A stretch of DNA of 39,341 nucleotides from contig JANQOZ010000080.1 of assembly GCA_028285525.1 (NCBI GenBank), positions 1-39,341 on the forward strand. Direction: 5' to 3'. Of the stretch, positions 1 to 8,528 are shown in pieces. This DNA comes from Lysobacterales bacterium. GTDB taxonomy: Bacteria; Pseudomonadota; Gammaproteobacteria; Xanthomonadales; SZUA-38. Under the pieces are notes generated by a model. The model saw only the letters and a program-made list of their open reading frames with translations, did no database searches and was not told the DNA's origin. A program made the translations under genes and the position numbers. Every line of letters starts with the position of its first letter. Within the stretch, counting starts at the first letter, position 1.

Positions 1-56
1 GGCGATTCGTCGGGGTCATAGCCGTAGCTATGGCCGCGGCGGATCAACGCCGGCAT
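1..56 (-). CDS. Possible 5' end of a gene leaving the window on the left
   Basis: On the minus strand an ATG at 54-56 opens a frame that runs out of the window without a stop and reads MPALIRRGHSYGYDPDES. An earlier in-frame ATG lies at 135-137, but the residues between look low-complexity. I do not recognise the protein and only 18 codons are visible, so this is a weak call. The stretch 57-267 otherwise shows nothing convincing on either strand. Confidence 0.2.
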   Translation of the reverse strand, partial: MPALIRRGHSYGYDPDES

Positions 57-267
57 GGCGCCTGACGGGCTCGCCCTGCGGGTCGCCACCTGGGCCCGCC
101 TGGCGGCGTTGCAAGCCTTGCCAAGGGCTACGGCCATTGGCGGCGGCTCGCGCCTTGCCAGCCAGGCCCAGCTGGCGACTGAAGTAGCCTTGGTTGCCAG
201 GCGGCCCACTAACCCCTTCACTCCAGGGCGGCAACCAGCAAACCGCTAGTCGTTACAAGTCATCGGT

Positions 268-1884
268 CTACTCTTCGAAGCCGCTGGTGAAGATCACCTC
301 CGGCAGAACTGGCACAAACAGCTCCGACGGTTCTGACGTCGTGCCGGCCAGCGTTCCCGGGATCACGTTGTCAGCCTGGCTGGTACTGGTGGTGCGAACT
401 CCCTGGCCGCCCCCGATGTTCGATGGCAGGGTGAAGGTGAAGTCGCCGCTGCCGTTTGCCGTGGCGCTGCCGAGATAGGCGAGCGCTTCGGCATTCATGT
501 CGGTGTCGTCGAGGTAGAAGTCGATGATGCAGTTCGGGCAGGGGCTGCCGGCGCCCGCGCCGCCGGTGACGTTCAGACCGTCGATGGTGAGAATTTCCGC
601 CGCTTCGAAAGTGCGGATCGCCGTACCGATCTGCGGCCCCATCTCAAACAGCTTTTCCGGGCCGTCGATGGAGAGATTTCGACGGACCGTGTTGCCGCCC
701 TCGTCGGTGAAGGTGTCGTCGGACCACAGCAGCGCGCCGTCTGTGTTTTCGAAACCCGCGCGGACCCTTACCAGCATGTTGTCGACAATCTGATGAGAGT
801 CGCCGGAAAACTTGATGCCCTGTCCGCAGGTTCCCACGGGGCTGTTTGCGCTGTCCTCTCCCACGATGTTCATCTGGACGGTGTGCAACGCTCCAAAGAT
901 CTCAATCGCAATCGGCGGCGTGTCGTTGGTTGAACGCAGGTTCTGCATACCGGCCAGCGTGTTGCCTTCGATCACCGCCCCGGTACCGGCCAGCGAGATG
1001 CCCCAGCCGCCGTACCAATCCTGCGGATCGGGCGGAACGTTGAAAGGGCCAATCGCCTGGCATTCGACCGTCGGTGGCCTCGCCGGCACGGTGCCGTCGC
1101 GGCGGGTGCCGATAAAATTGTTGAGGATCTGCGCCCCGCTGGCCATGGAGTTCACCTCGATGGCCCGGGTTGATGCGCCGGACAGGACGTTATTTCGAAT
1201 AATGGCGTTGTTGCCGTCACGGGTCACGTTGACGCCCTGCGCACCAGCCAGGTTGTCCGCGTTGCCCACCGGATCCGCGAAGACGATGCTGTTACCGTCT
1301 TCGCTCAGGCCCCAGGTGTTGTCCTCGAAGGTGTTGCCGCTCTCCTTGAGCTGGATGCTGCCGCCGCCGTAGAACCCGAGGCGGCGGATGGTGTTGTTCT
1401 GTTTCTCGATTTCGATCGGAAACTCTGTGTCGATAAAGATCGCCGGGCCGCCGTTGACCAGCGCACCGCCGTCGATGGTCACGTTGCCGTCGACGTCAAA
1501 GACGCTTTGACCCTCGATGGCCAGCCGCGACTGTGAGGCCGAGTCGCTCATCTCAAGGGTCCAGACCCCGAGCGTGGCGTCAAAGCTGCCGTCGTCACCG
1601 TCGCCATTGACCTGAAGGCCGGTAAAGACGATGGATATCGGCTGATCGCCGGTCGGTCGGGCGCCGGCTTCCCGCAGCGCTCGGCGGAAGGTGCAGCGCC
1701 CCGCGCCAGGGCCGGTCGTATCCGGCTGGAACAGACCACCCTGTGCATAGGTGCACGTGTGAGTGTTGCTACCGGGCTCTTCGTCGATGGCCCAGTCAAC
1801 AACAATGGTGGTGCCGCCGCTCAGGGCGACCGAAGGCAAGGCAATAGCCGCGATCGCGGCCAGTACGGATAAGTCCCTTTTCAT
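268..1884 (-). CDS. Exported right-handed beta-helix (CSLREA-like) protein
   Basis: The start is taken at the ATG ending at 1884, because MKRDLSVLAAIAAIALPSVALS is a clear signal peptide; an upstream in-frame ATG at 1950 would add 22 residues in front of it. The mature part begins with a segment containing CTYAQGG and RCTFRRALREA, which resembles the N-terminal 'CSLREA' module of exported parallel beta-helix proteins. It continues with repeated short Asn/Gly-rich strands (NTIRRLGF, GNTFEDN, NAIIRNNVLSG, AQILNNFIGT, AVIEGNTLAGM) typical of pectate-lyase-like beta-helices. No catalytic residues can be assigned, so it is probably a surface or secreted structural or carbohydrate-interacting protein. 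The C-terminus is EVIFTSGFEE, a tail shared with other exported proteins in this window. It is transcribed divergently from the sigma factor operon. Confidence 0.8.
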   Translation of the reverse strand: MKRDLSVLAAIAAIALPSVALSGGTTIVVDWAIDEEPGSNTHTCTYAQGGLFQPDTTGPGAGRCTFRRALREAGARPTGDQPISIVFTGLQVNGDGDDGSFDATLGVWTLEMSDSASQSRLAIEGQSVFDVDGNVTIDGGALVNGGPAIFIDTEFPIEIEKQNNTIRRLGFYGGGSIQLKESGNTFEDNTWGLSEDGNSIVFADPVGNADNLAGAQGVNVTRDGNNAIIRNNVLSGASTRAIEVNSMASGAQILNNFIGTRRDGTVPARPPTVECQAIGPFNVPPDPQDWYGGWGISLAGTGAVIEGNTLAGMQNLRSTNDTPPIAIEIFGALHTVQMNIVGEDSANSPVGTCGQGIKFSGDSHQIVDNMLVRVRAGFENTDGALLWSDDTFTDEGGNTVRRNLSIDGPEKLFEMGPQIGTAIRTFEAAEILTIDGLNVTGGAGAGSPCPNCIIDFYLDDTDMNAEALAYLGSATANGSGDFTFTLPSNIGGGQGVRTTSTSQADNVIPGTLAGTTSEPSELFVPVLPEVIFTSGFEE

Positions 1885-1937
1885 CGTAAGCTCGCTTGGT
1901 TTCGGTGGGTCTGTGGATACATCGCGCGAGCGGCGAG

Positions 1938-1998
1938 CAAAATTGGACATCGAATTTTGGCCAGCCCCGCCGAAGTTGTCGGTCTGGGGTAAAATTGG
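1938..1998. promoter_or_regulatory. Repeated AAAATTGG motifs in a divergent promoter region
   Basis: The 162-bp gap between the beta-helix gene and the sigma factor gene holds AAAATTGG at 1939-1946 and again at 1991-1998. An inverted repeat, CAAAATT (1938-1944) / AATTTTG (1953-1959), overlaps the first copy. This AT-rich motif stands out in GC-rich surroundings and could be an operator or an alternative-sigma promoter element. No canonical -35/-10 pair is evident. The function is inferred from position only. Confidence 0.35.
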
Positions 1999-2046
1999 GC
2001 TTCAACGGACGGACCAGCCGGTAAGGCGAGGCAGGGAGATCGGCCC

Positions 2047-2631
2047 ATGCAGGGCGACGACAGGGATATCACAAGCTGGATTCAGTCGGTGGCGAGCAAT
2101 CGTACCGGCGCCCTGGATAACCTGCTGCCGATGATCTACGGCGAGCTTCGGACGCTGGCGCGCAGCCGACTGCGGTCGGAGCGGGAAGCCCACACCCTGT
2201 CGACCACCGGGCTGGTTCATGAGGCCTACCTGCGCTTCAGTCAACAAAATCAGCTCAATATCAACAGCCGTGCCGAGTTTTTTGCGTTCGCCAGCGAGTG
2301 CATGCGGCGCGTGCTCGTGGACTACGCCAGAGCCCATCGTGCCGGCAAGCGCGGCAGCGGGAAGCAGCCGGTTCCGCTGGACCACGTCGACCATATGCTG
2401 ACCGATCGGCAGGCGCAGGAGGTGACGGACATCGACCTTGCGCTGGACAAGCTGGGCGAGGCTAATCCCCGGGGTGTTCAGGTGCTGATGTGCCGCCTGT
2501 TTGGCGGCTTAAGCCTGGAGGAAACGGCCGCCGCTCTTGAGGTGTCGATGAAAACGGTTCAGCGGGACTGGACGGTCGCCATCGCCTGGCTGCGTAAAGA
2601 GGTGGACGTCAACAGCTTTGTCTTCGACTAA
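2047..2631 (+). CDS. RNA polymerase sigma factor, ECF-like subfamily (PF07638 type)
   Basis: This 194-residue sigma-70 family protein has a region 2 at about residues 30-100 (YGELRTLARSRL, HEAYLRF, FFAFASECMRRVLVDYARA) and a region 4 helix-turn-helix at about 150-186 (GLSLEETAAALEVSMKTVQRDW). The 'LVHEAYLRL' and 'AKRRGG'-like features fit the ECF-like subfamily that is habitually encoded next to TPR-containing Ser/Thr kinases in Lysobacterales and Planctomycetes. The next gene here is such a kinase and overlaps this one by 14 bp, so the two are probably translationally coupled and work together in signal-dependent transcription. No anti-sigma factor gene is adjacent; the kinase may take that role. 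The regulon cannot be told from sequence. Confidence 0.9.
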   Translation: MQGDDRDITSWIQSVASNRTGALDNLLPMIYGELRTLARSRLRSEREAHTLSTTGLVHEAYLRFSQQNQLNINSRAEFFAFASECMRRVLVDYARAHRAGKRGSGKQPVPLDHVDHMLTDRQAQEVTDIDLALDKLGEANPRGVQVLMCRLFGGLSLEETAAALEVSMKTVQRDWTVAIAWLRKEVDVNSFVFD

Positions 2632-5080
2632 GACCAATCCTCAGCAGCGCTGGCAGCTGCTGCAGGACACTTTCGAGGCCGCGCTCGATCACTCGCCTAA
2701 CGAGCGCGCCGCCTGGCTTGCCTCGCAGGCGCTACCCGCTGACTTGCTGCAGGAAGTGCAGGAGATGTTGGCGGCCCATGACGGACCGGCGCTGGCGATC
2801 GAGGCGGGCGTAGGTGCCGATCAACCCCTGAAGACCGTCGGCGATTACGAGGTGCTGCGCAGCATCGGTCAGGGCGGCATGGGTGAGGTGTATCTGGCCC
2901 GGCGCAGCGACGGCAGCTTCGACCGGGAAGTGGCGATCAAGACGCTCAGCGGCTGGGTCACAACACCTGCTGCCAGGTCGCGCTTTCTCCAGGAACGACG
3001 GATTCACGCGCGCCTCGAGCACCCCAACATCACCCGACTGCTAGACGCCGGTTTGACCGACCAGGGGATGCCCTATCTGGTCATGGACTATGTCGACGGT
3101 GTCGATATCGTCACGTACGTCACCCGGGCCGAGCTGCCGCCGCGCGAGCGCGTGCGGCTCCTGCTGGCGGCGTGCGACGCCGTGGCCTTCGCCCACAGCC
3201 GGCTCGTGCTGCACCGCGACATCAAGCCGACCAACATTCTGGTTACCGACGCCGGCGAGGTGAGGCTGCTGGACTTCGGTATCGCCAAGCTGCTGAGTGA
3301 TGACGAGGCGGCCGGCGGTGACGCCGCGGCGCTGACCCGTCCCGGTGAGCACCTGATGACGCTGCGTTACGCAAGCCCCGAGCAGGTTCGAGGCGAAGCG
3401 CTGGACGTGACCTGCGACGTCTATTCGCTCGGCGTGGTGCTGTTTGAGCTGCTGACCGGCAGCGCGCCGTTTGACGCCAAGTCGCAGTGGGAGCTGAGCG
3501 AGCAGATTGTGCACCAGCCCCCGCGCTTCTCGAAGCTCGCCGGCGCGAACATGCGGATCGATGATGACCTTAAAGCGATCTGCTTCAAGGCCATGGAGAA
3601 ACATACCGACCAGCGTTATGCCAGCGCGACCGAGCTGGCGGAGGACCTTCGCCGCTATCTCGGTTATCGGTCGGTTTCTGCGCGCAGGCCGGGCCCCTGG
3701 GCCAAGTTGCGCCATCTGTTTCAGCGTCATCCGGTAGCCACACCGCTCGGTGCGTTGGCGATTGCTGCAACGCTCAGCGGCGGTCTGGCGGCCGCGTGGC
3801 AGGCGCAGGAGGCGCAGCGTGAGCGGGACGAGGCGCGGGCCCAGCGCGATCGCGCGGAGCAGGTGACCGAGGTGCTGGTTGACCTGTTCGACAGCGATCC
3901 TTACGCGGAAGCCGATCGCCGCCGAGATGACATTACGCTCAGGGAATTTCTGGTCCGGCGATCTACCGACATCAGCGAAGAGCTATCCGATCAGCCGTTG
4001 CTCAGGGCGCAGCTCCAGGATCTGCTGGCAAACCTGCTCACCAACCTCAGCTTGATCGGTGATGCCGAACCGCTGGCGTTAGACGCGCTGGAGATCCGGC
4101 GTTCCCAGGCTGCCGGCGAGGCCACGCTGCCGCTTGCCCGCAGCCTGACGACTCTCGGTAACCTCCGGCAGGCCCAGGGACGCTTCGGCGAGGCAGAGCA
4201 GCTGCATCGCGAGGGGCTGGCGATGCGCCAAAGCCTTTTGCCGCCCGGCGACCCGCTGATCGTGACCAGTCTGAACGACCTGAGCGTCGCGCTTTATGAG
4301 CAGCGTTCCGAGGCCAAGCAGGCCGAATCACTGGCGCTCGACCGCCAGGTGCTGGAGCTCAATATCGATCGATTTGGGCCGCGGTCACTGCAGGCTGCGC
4401 AAAGCTACAACAATCTGGGGGCCCTGTATGTTCAGCGAGCGCTGGAGGGGGACCAGGAGCTGGCTGCGCCCCTGCTGCGGCAGGCGCTGGAGATTCGCCG
4501 GGAGAGGCTGGGGTCGGAACACCCCAACACGGCTAACACGGCCGCCAACCTGGCCAACCTGCTGCATGACATGGGGCATCTGGATGAGGCGGAAACGCTT
4601 TTTGACGAGGCGATCCAGAGTACGCGCGAGGCCATGGGGGAGAACAGTACGCGCGTGGCGGACCTGATTTACGGCTCCGGCTTCCTGCTGATGGATCTAG
4701 AGCGCTGGCAATACGCCGCGGACCGTTTCTCTGAGGCATTGAACATCTATGAGGCGTCCCTGCCGGCTGAACATCCGTACATCGCCGACGCGCGCTTCGC
4801 CCGAGGCCAGGCAAGCGCAAAGAGCGGGCAGGTTGAAGGCGCCAGAGACGACTTTGAGGCGGCGATGACCATCTATCGTCAGCACGCCGACAGCCTCGAC
4901 AGCGAGCTGCGCGCCTCGCTGCACTATGCTCGCACGTTGTCCGAGCTGGGCGAGCAAGAGGTGGCGGCAACCGCCGCGCGCACCGCGCTGTCGCGGGCTG
5001 ATGACAGCGTAGACTCTGACCTGAAAAGCGCTCTGAAGAAGGTGGCCGGCGCGGAAACATCATCACCGGTCGATCCGTGA
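2618..5080 (+). CDS. Transmembrane serine/threonine protein kinase with TPR repeats
   Basis: An 820-residue Hanks-type kinase. The start is a TTG at 2618 inside the sigma factor gene. The N-terminal module, WQLLQDTFEAALDH...LLQEVQEMLAAH, is usual for the sigma-linked kinase family. The kinase domain (about 77-348) is complete: glycine loop GQGGMGEVYLA (84-94), catalytic Lys108 in VAIK, HRD at 199-201 within HRDIKPTN, DFG at 219-221, and YASPEQ at 251-256. A single membrane helix follows at about 373-394, then a charged coiled coil (394-417) and TPR-like repeats (about 460-800; 'YNNLGALY', 'ANLANLLHDMGHLDEAETLF'). The kinase is therefore cytoplasmic and the TPR region probably periplasmic. All catalytic residues are present, so activity is expected. 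The stop overlaps the next start by 4 bp. Confidence 0.92.
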   Translation: MSSTKTNPQQRWQLLQDTFEAALDHSPNERAAWLASQALPADLLQEVQEMLAAHDGPALAIEAGVGADQPLKTVGDYEVLRSIGQGGMGEVYLARRSDGSFDREVAIKTLSGWVTTPAARSRFLQERRIHARLEHPNITRLLDAGLTDQGMPYLVMDYVDGVDIVTYVTRAELPPRERVRLLLAACDAVAFAHSRLVLHRDIKPTNILVTDAGEVRLLDFGIAKLLSDDEAAGGDAAALTRPGEHLMTLRYASPEQVRGEALDVTCDVYSLGVVLFELLTGSAPFDAKSQWELSEQIVHQPPRFSKLAGANMRIDDDLKAICFKAMEKHTDQRYASATELAEDLRRYLGYRSVSARRPGPWAKLRHLFQRHPVATPLGALAIAATLSGGLAAAWQAQEAQRERDEARAQRDRAEQVTEVLVDLFDSDPYAEADRRRDDITLREFLVRRSTDISEELSDQPLLRAQLQDLLANLLTNLSLIGDAEPLALDALEIRRSQAAGEATLPLARSLTTLGNLRQAQGRFGEAEQLHREGLAMRQSLLPPGDPLIVTSLNDLSVALYEQRSEAKQAESLALDRQVLELNIDRFGPRSLQAAQSYNNLGALYVQRALEGDQELAAPLLRQALEIRRERLGSEHPNTANTAANLANLLHDMGHLDEAETLFDEAIQSTREAMGENSTRVADLIYGSGFLLMDLERWQYAADRFSEALNIYEASLPAEHPYIADARFARGQASAKSGQVEGARDDFEAAMTIYRQHADSLDSELRASLHYARTLSELGEQEVAATAARTALSRADDSVDSDLKSALKKVAGAETSSPVDP

Positions 5081-6075
5081 CGCCCCGAAGGTTTGTTCGG
5101 CTCCAGCTGAGCCGATTGCTGAGGCTCTGGCGTGCGGGCTGGGCCGGCAGGGTGCTGCTTCTCTCCGCGCTGCTCTTGCTGCCGGGGCTAATGCTTCCGG
5201 TGCTCACGGTCGACACGCTCGCGACCTCGGCGACCCGCTATTCGATTGTCCAGGGCGTATGGGAACTGCTGACCAACGGCAAGGTTGGCCTGGCCGTGCT
5301 GATTTTTGGCTTCTCCGTGTTGTTTCCGGTCCTGAAGTTGGGGCTGCTGGTGCGCTATTGCGTGCACCCGGACCGCTTCTCGGCCAACCGCTGGCTCCTG
5401 TGGCTAGGCAAGTGGTCCATGCTCGACGTATTCGTCGTGGCGGTGTTGACAGGCGCAGGGCGCCTTCGTCTGCTGTCCACCTTCGAGTCGGCGCCCGGCG
5501 TGTATTGGTTCGCGGCGGCGATTGTGCTGACCATGGTGGGTGCCGAGCTGCTGCTGAAGCTGCCGGGTAACACGCTTGATGACTCGCGGCCCACCCGCAG
5601 GGAAAAAGCCGCGACCGCGTTACCCCTGGCGGGTTTGGCGCTGCTGGCTGCCGGGCTGGCGACGCCGCTGATGGAGGTGAACAAATGGCTTTTCTGGCGC
5701 AATGCCTACAGCCTGCTGGCCGCGCTGCCAAAGATGCTGGAAGAGGGGGAGTGGCTGCTGCCGCTGATCCTGGTGCTGACCGTGGTGCTCGCCCCGATGA
5801 TCCGACTTGCCGCGTCGATGGGCTATCGCTTAACCCGGCGATCGGGCTGCATCAACCTGCATACGCTGGCATCGCAGTGGTCGATGTTGAGCGTGTTTGT
5901 GCTGGCACTGCTGCTGGTGATGCTCAAGCTGGGTGCGGCGGCCAGCGTGGAACCGCGTCTGGGGCTATGGCTGTTGGCAGGAGCGGGACTGGTCAGCGGT
6001 CTGGACCGTTGGTTGCTGAACCGACGCACACAAAGTGGCATGGACGTCGGGTCTTCGCCGCACAGCCCCTCGTAA
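5077..6075 (+). CDS. PqiA-like (paraquat-inducible protein A family) inner-membrane protein
   Basis: Starts with GTG inside the GTGA overlap with the kinase stop, giving 332 residues. It is strongly hydrophobic with about seven to eight membrane segments. Two halves each carry the PqiA signature, 'GKWSMLDVFVVAVL' near residue 112-125 and 'ASQWSMLSVFVLALL' near residue 265-279, each following a TM pair that opens 'LxLLPGLMLPVLTV' or similar. PqiA proteins are membrane partners of MCE-type lipid-transport systems (PqiB, YebS/YebT), but no MCE-domain gene is visible here. Its coupling to the sigma/kinase pair suggests an envelope-related output or sensor part, which is inference. It ends 4 bp before the convergent stop of the b561 fusion gene. 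Confidence 0.75.
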   Translation: MTPRRFVRLQLSRLLRLWRAGWAGRVLLLSALLLLPGLMLPVLTVDTLATSATRYSIVQGVWELLTNGKVGLAVLIFGFSVLFPVLKLGLLVRYCVHPDRFSANRWLLWLGKWSMLDVFVVAVLTGAGRLRLLSTFESAPGVYWFAAAIVLTMVGAELLLKLPGNTLDDSRPTRREKAATALPLAGLALLAAGLATPLMEVNKWLFWRNAYSLLAALPKMLEEGEWLLPLILVLTVVLAPMIRLAASMGYRLTRRSGCINLHTLASQWSMLSVFVLALLLVMLKLGAAASVEPRLGLWLLAGAGLVSGLDRWLLNRRTQSGMDVGSSPHSPS

Positions 6076-6079
6076 TCCG

Positions 6080-7357
6080 CTAGGGCAGGGTGGCTTCCAC
6101 CCGCACTTCCACTGTGACTTCCTGACCGACCCAGGACGTGTCCTGCCAATCACCCAGGCCAAGGCCCAGGGCCAGCCGGTCGAGCAGCGCGTTACCCTCG
6201 AGCAGCCTGCCTTGACCGGTAATGACCTGCTTGCCGTCTTCACCTGTCACGGTAAAGGCCAGCTTCACCGGGGACGCAGCTCCTTTAATGGTGAGCTCGC
6301 CGTCGGCAACAAAACTCCCGTCTGCCTCAGCGGAAAAGCGCGATGCGTTGTAGAACGCCTGCGGGTGGTTGGCGGTGTCGAACCAGTCCGGATCGATGAT
6401 GGTGGCGTCCCGGTCGGCGTCGTTGGTGTCGACCCCCGACGTGTTGACGGTGACGGCAAAAGCGCTCCGGTCGAGCGCCTCCGCGTCGAACTGAATGCTC
6501 GCTTCCCAGGACGTCCACTCGCCGGAAAAGCTGGCGCCGGCCTGGTCGCCGGTAAAGCGGATGTAGCTGTTGGTGTAGTCGATTTGCCAGGTTGGTAGTG
6601 GCTCCGGTGCAGCCGCTAGCTGCTCGGCTGCTTCGGGCGATTCCTCCATCGTGTCGTCAGCCGGGGCCTCTTCTTTTTCGAAGGGAGTCGATATTTCTGG
6701 AGTCTCAACCGAGGCCGCCGGCGCCGTCTGAACCGGCGCTGCACGCGGGCTGTCGGGGAGCCCCAGCTGATAAACACCGCCGCCGATAAGCGCGAGAAAC
6801 AAGATAACCACCGGTGTAGACGTCATACGAGACATAACTCCGTCGCGATCAACAATCGCGTGTTTGAACGCGGCCACAATATGGACCACTGCCACGACAA
6901 ACAACAGCTTGGCGAGCGTGTCGTGTACCTGCTCGAGCCGATCGCTGAGCAGTGGATCCGGGGCGACCAGATCGGGGAGCTGGAACAGGCCAAACCAGCT
7001 GACCGAGTAAGCGGTGGCTGAGGACATCAACCAGCCGGTGATCGGCAGCGAGAACAGCAGGAAATACAGCAGGCCGTGGCTGATCCTAGAAGCGTTGATC
7101 TGCCAGCCCGCCATCTGAACGGGCAGGGCGGGCGGCGCGCGGAAGAAGCGCCAGGATAGCCGAATGACCGCCAGCATCAGGACCGTGATGCCGACCGATT
7201 TGTGGTTGGCAAGCAGCGCGAGTACCCGGACGGTGCGGTCCGCATGCTCAGCGTTTTCCGCTAACCGAGCCAGCACATACTGAAGCACGATGAGACCGGC
7301 GACTGACCAATGCAGCAGCCTGGCGATGCTCGTGTATTGCTGGCTCGGGGCGGACAT
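6080..7357 (-). CDS. Cytochrome b561 / YceI-domain fusion protein
   Basis: A 425-residue fusion. Residues 1-200 form a bacterial cytochrome b561 (Ni/Fe-hydrogenase-type diheme) domain with membrane helices and candidate heme ligands His16, His52, His145 and His159. A final TM at about 182-200 leads into an acidic Pro/Glu/Ala linker (about 201-253). Residues 254-425 are a YceI-type lipocalin-like beta barrel (TWQIDYTNSYIRF, IIDPDWFDTANHPQAFY, GELTIKGAASPVKLAFTV). YceI domains bind isoprenoid or ubiquinone-like lipids, so a periplasmic lipid/quinone-binding domain tethered to a diheme electron carrier is expected. It lies 6 bp downstream of a stand-alone yceI-type gene, so the two form an operon. 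Quinone redox or transport is inferred. Confidence 0.9.
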   Translation of the reverse strand: MSAPSQQYTSIARLLHWSVAGLIVLQYVLARLAENAEHADRTVRVLALLANHKSVGITVLMLAVIRLSWRFFRAPPALPVQMAGWQINASRISHGLLYFLLFSLPITGWLMSSATAYSVSWFGLFQLPDLVAPDPLLSDRLEQVHDTLAKLLFVVAVVHIVAAFKHAIVDRDGVMSRMTSTPVVILFLALIGGGVYQLGLPDSPRAAPVQTAPAASVETPEISTPFEKEEAPADDTMEESPEAAEQLAAAPEPLPTWQIDYTNSYIRFTGDQAGASFSGEWTSWEASIQFDAEALDRSAFAVTVNTSGVDTNDADRDATIIDPDWFDTANHPQAFYNASRFSAEADGSFVADGELTIKGAASPVKLAFTVTGEDGKQVITGQGRLLEGNALLDRLALGLGLGDWQDTSWVGQEVTVEVRVEATLP

Positions 7358-7363
7358 AACGGC

Positions 7364-7963
7364 TTAGCTGTCGGGGTTACCCTGCAGCTCAACTTCGATA
7401 GAAATGGTGACTTCATCGCTCACGGCCGGCGTAGCGTAGCCCATATCCCACTCCGACCGCATGACCGTAGCGGACGCAGAGACTCCCACCGTCGGCTTTT
7501 TGCTGAACGGATTGTTGCCGGTCTTGTTAATCGAGGCATCCAGCACAACGGGCTTGGTGATGCCTTTGATGGTGAGATCACCCATCACCTTGAACTTGTC
7601 GTCCCCGAGCGCCTCCATGCCGGTGGAGGTAAAGGTGATCGACGGAAACTCATCGGTGTTGAACAGCTTGTCGTCGTTCAGGTGTTCGTCGAAAACGTCC
7701 ACACGGCTGTTGACGCTCGTGGCGTCCACGGTCACGTTGAGGGCGCTACTGGCGGGGTCTGCCGCATCAAGATCCAGATCCACGTCGAACGAATCGAAGC
7801 CGACCTGCGGATTCGAAAAGCCGAGGTGGCTGTAGGTAAAGGTGATGTAGCCGTGCGTCTTTTCGAGCGTGTACTTGCCAGACGGTACGGTGATGTCAGC
7901 GTTGGCTGCGACGGTCAGGGCGAGCGCAGAGGCCGCCAGAGTGCTGCGGATAAGAGCTTTCAT
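7364..7963 (-). CDS. YceI family periplasmic lipid-binding protein
   Basis: The start is set at the ATG ending at 7963, giving 199 residues. It follows a good ribosome-binding site (GGAAGGAACG) and opens with the signal peptide MKALIRSTLAASALALTVAANA. An upstream in-frame start at 8053 would add 30 residues and bury the signal peptide. The mature protein is a standard YceI barrel (GKYTLEKTHGYITFTYSHLGFS, FNTDEFPSITFTS, GDLTIKGITKPVVLD, EWDMGYATPAVSDEVTI) of usual family length. It probably binds a polyisoprenoid or quinone-like molecule in the periplasm. It is the first gene of a two-gene operon with the b561-YceI fusion. Confidence 0.9.
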   Translation of the reverse strand: MKALIRSTLAASALALTVAANADITVPSGKYTLEKTHGYITFTYSHLGFSNPQVGFDSFDVDLDLDAADPASSALNVTVDATSVNSRVDVFDEHLNDDKLFNTDEFPSITFTSTGMEALGDDKFKVMGDLTIKGITKPVVLDASINKTGNNPFSKKPTVGVSASATVMRSEWDMGYATPAVSDEVTISIEVELQGNPDS

Positions 7964-8164
7964 GGTGACGTTCCTTCCCGGAGGTTGCTTGGTTGAAACA
8001 CGTTTGACAGCGACTGGTTGAGACCTGCTGCCTGTAAGGTCATTTCGAATCACGCGGTGACGCTGTGCCTGCGTCAGCCGAAACTTCGACAGGCTTCGAC
8101 ATGATTTTCAAGCAGCGGTGAATCGGATGTGAAGTTAAGCCGTATGAACGGGAAGGGGCATTGC

Positions 8165-8194
8165 AAAAAGGAGCCCGCACTTGCTGCGGGCTCC
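8165..8194 (-). terminator. Strong intrinsic terminator of the DUF6502/peptide operon
   Basis: Perfect 10-bp stem GGAGCCCGCA (8170-8179) / TGCGGGCTCC (8185-8194) with a 5-nt loop. On the minus strand it is followed by a U-run (complement of 8165-8169). It lies 11 bp beyond the stop of the last 33-residue peptide gene. Confidence 0.9.
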
Positions 8195-8205
8195 TAACGG
8201 CGCTG

Positions 8206-8307
8206 CTAATCGCCGTTCCCGCCGCCTTCGTTGTAGTCCTTGGTGGCGAAGCCACTGAAGAAGTTGAAGAAGTTCAGCAGGTCAAACCAGAATGTCTCTC
8301 TTTTCAT
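8206..8307 (-). CDS. 33-residue Phe-rich peptide, copy 4 of 4 in transcript order
   Basis: Minus-strand ORF of 34 codons. It opens MKRETFWFDLL, has the core NFFNFFSGF, and ends in the hydrophilic tail KDYNEGGGNGD followed by TAG. A ribosome-binding site (CGAGGA) lies 8 nt before the ATG. The amino-acid sequence is identical to the three other copies. This copy is the most diverged at DNA level (codons 4, 5, 8, 32, 33 and the stop differ) yet has no amino-acid change. Seven Phe, one Trp and one Tyr in 33 residues give an aromatic first half that may sit on a membrane. There is no cleavable signal peptide and no Cys. I do not recognise the family; RiPP precursor, signal peptide or small membrane-active toxin are open possibilities. 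Confidence 0.85.
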   Translation of the reverse strand: MKRETFWFDLLNFFNFFSGFATKDYNEGGGNGD

Positions 8308-8367
8308 AATGTGTTCCTCGATGTGTGTTGAGTGACCCCAGAAATTGGGTGATTCAGGACCGGATAA

Positions 8368-8469
8368 TCAGTCCCCGTTTCCGCCGCCTTCGTTGTAGTC
8401 CTTGGTGGCGAAGCCACTGAAGAAATTGAAGAAGTTCAGCAGGTCGAACCAGAAGGTTTCTCTTTTCAT
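8368..8469 (-). CDS. 33-residue Phe-rich peptide, copy 3 of 4 in transcript order
   Basis: Encodes exactly the same 33 residues as its neighbours (start MKRETFWFDLL, end EGGGNGD, stop TGA). The ribosome-binding site is AAGGA, 8 nt upstream. Silent differences from other copies include AAT at codon 15 and GGA at codon 30. The stop codon sits in a small hairpin: GGACTG pairs with CGGTCC through one G-U wobble. The gap to the next copy has a block also found in the other gaps, containing ACCCAAT and GGGGTCAC. Function unknown. Confidence 0.85.
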   Translation of the reverse strand: MKRETFWFDLLNFFNFFSGFATKDYNEGGGNGD

Positions 8470-8528
8470 GATGTTTTCCTTGATGTGTGTAGTGTGACCC
8501 CGGGATTGGGTGTTTCAGAACTGGAAAA

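Noticed and set aside
3041-3730. 229-codon minus-strand ORF inside the kinase gene, with others at 4533-5216 and 5204-5731
   Set aside because: Antisense frames in high-GC coding DNA with no domain, overlapping genes whose motifs are unmistakable.
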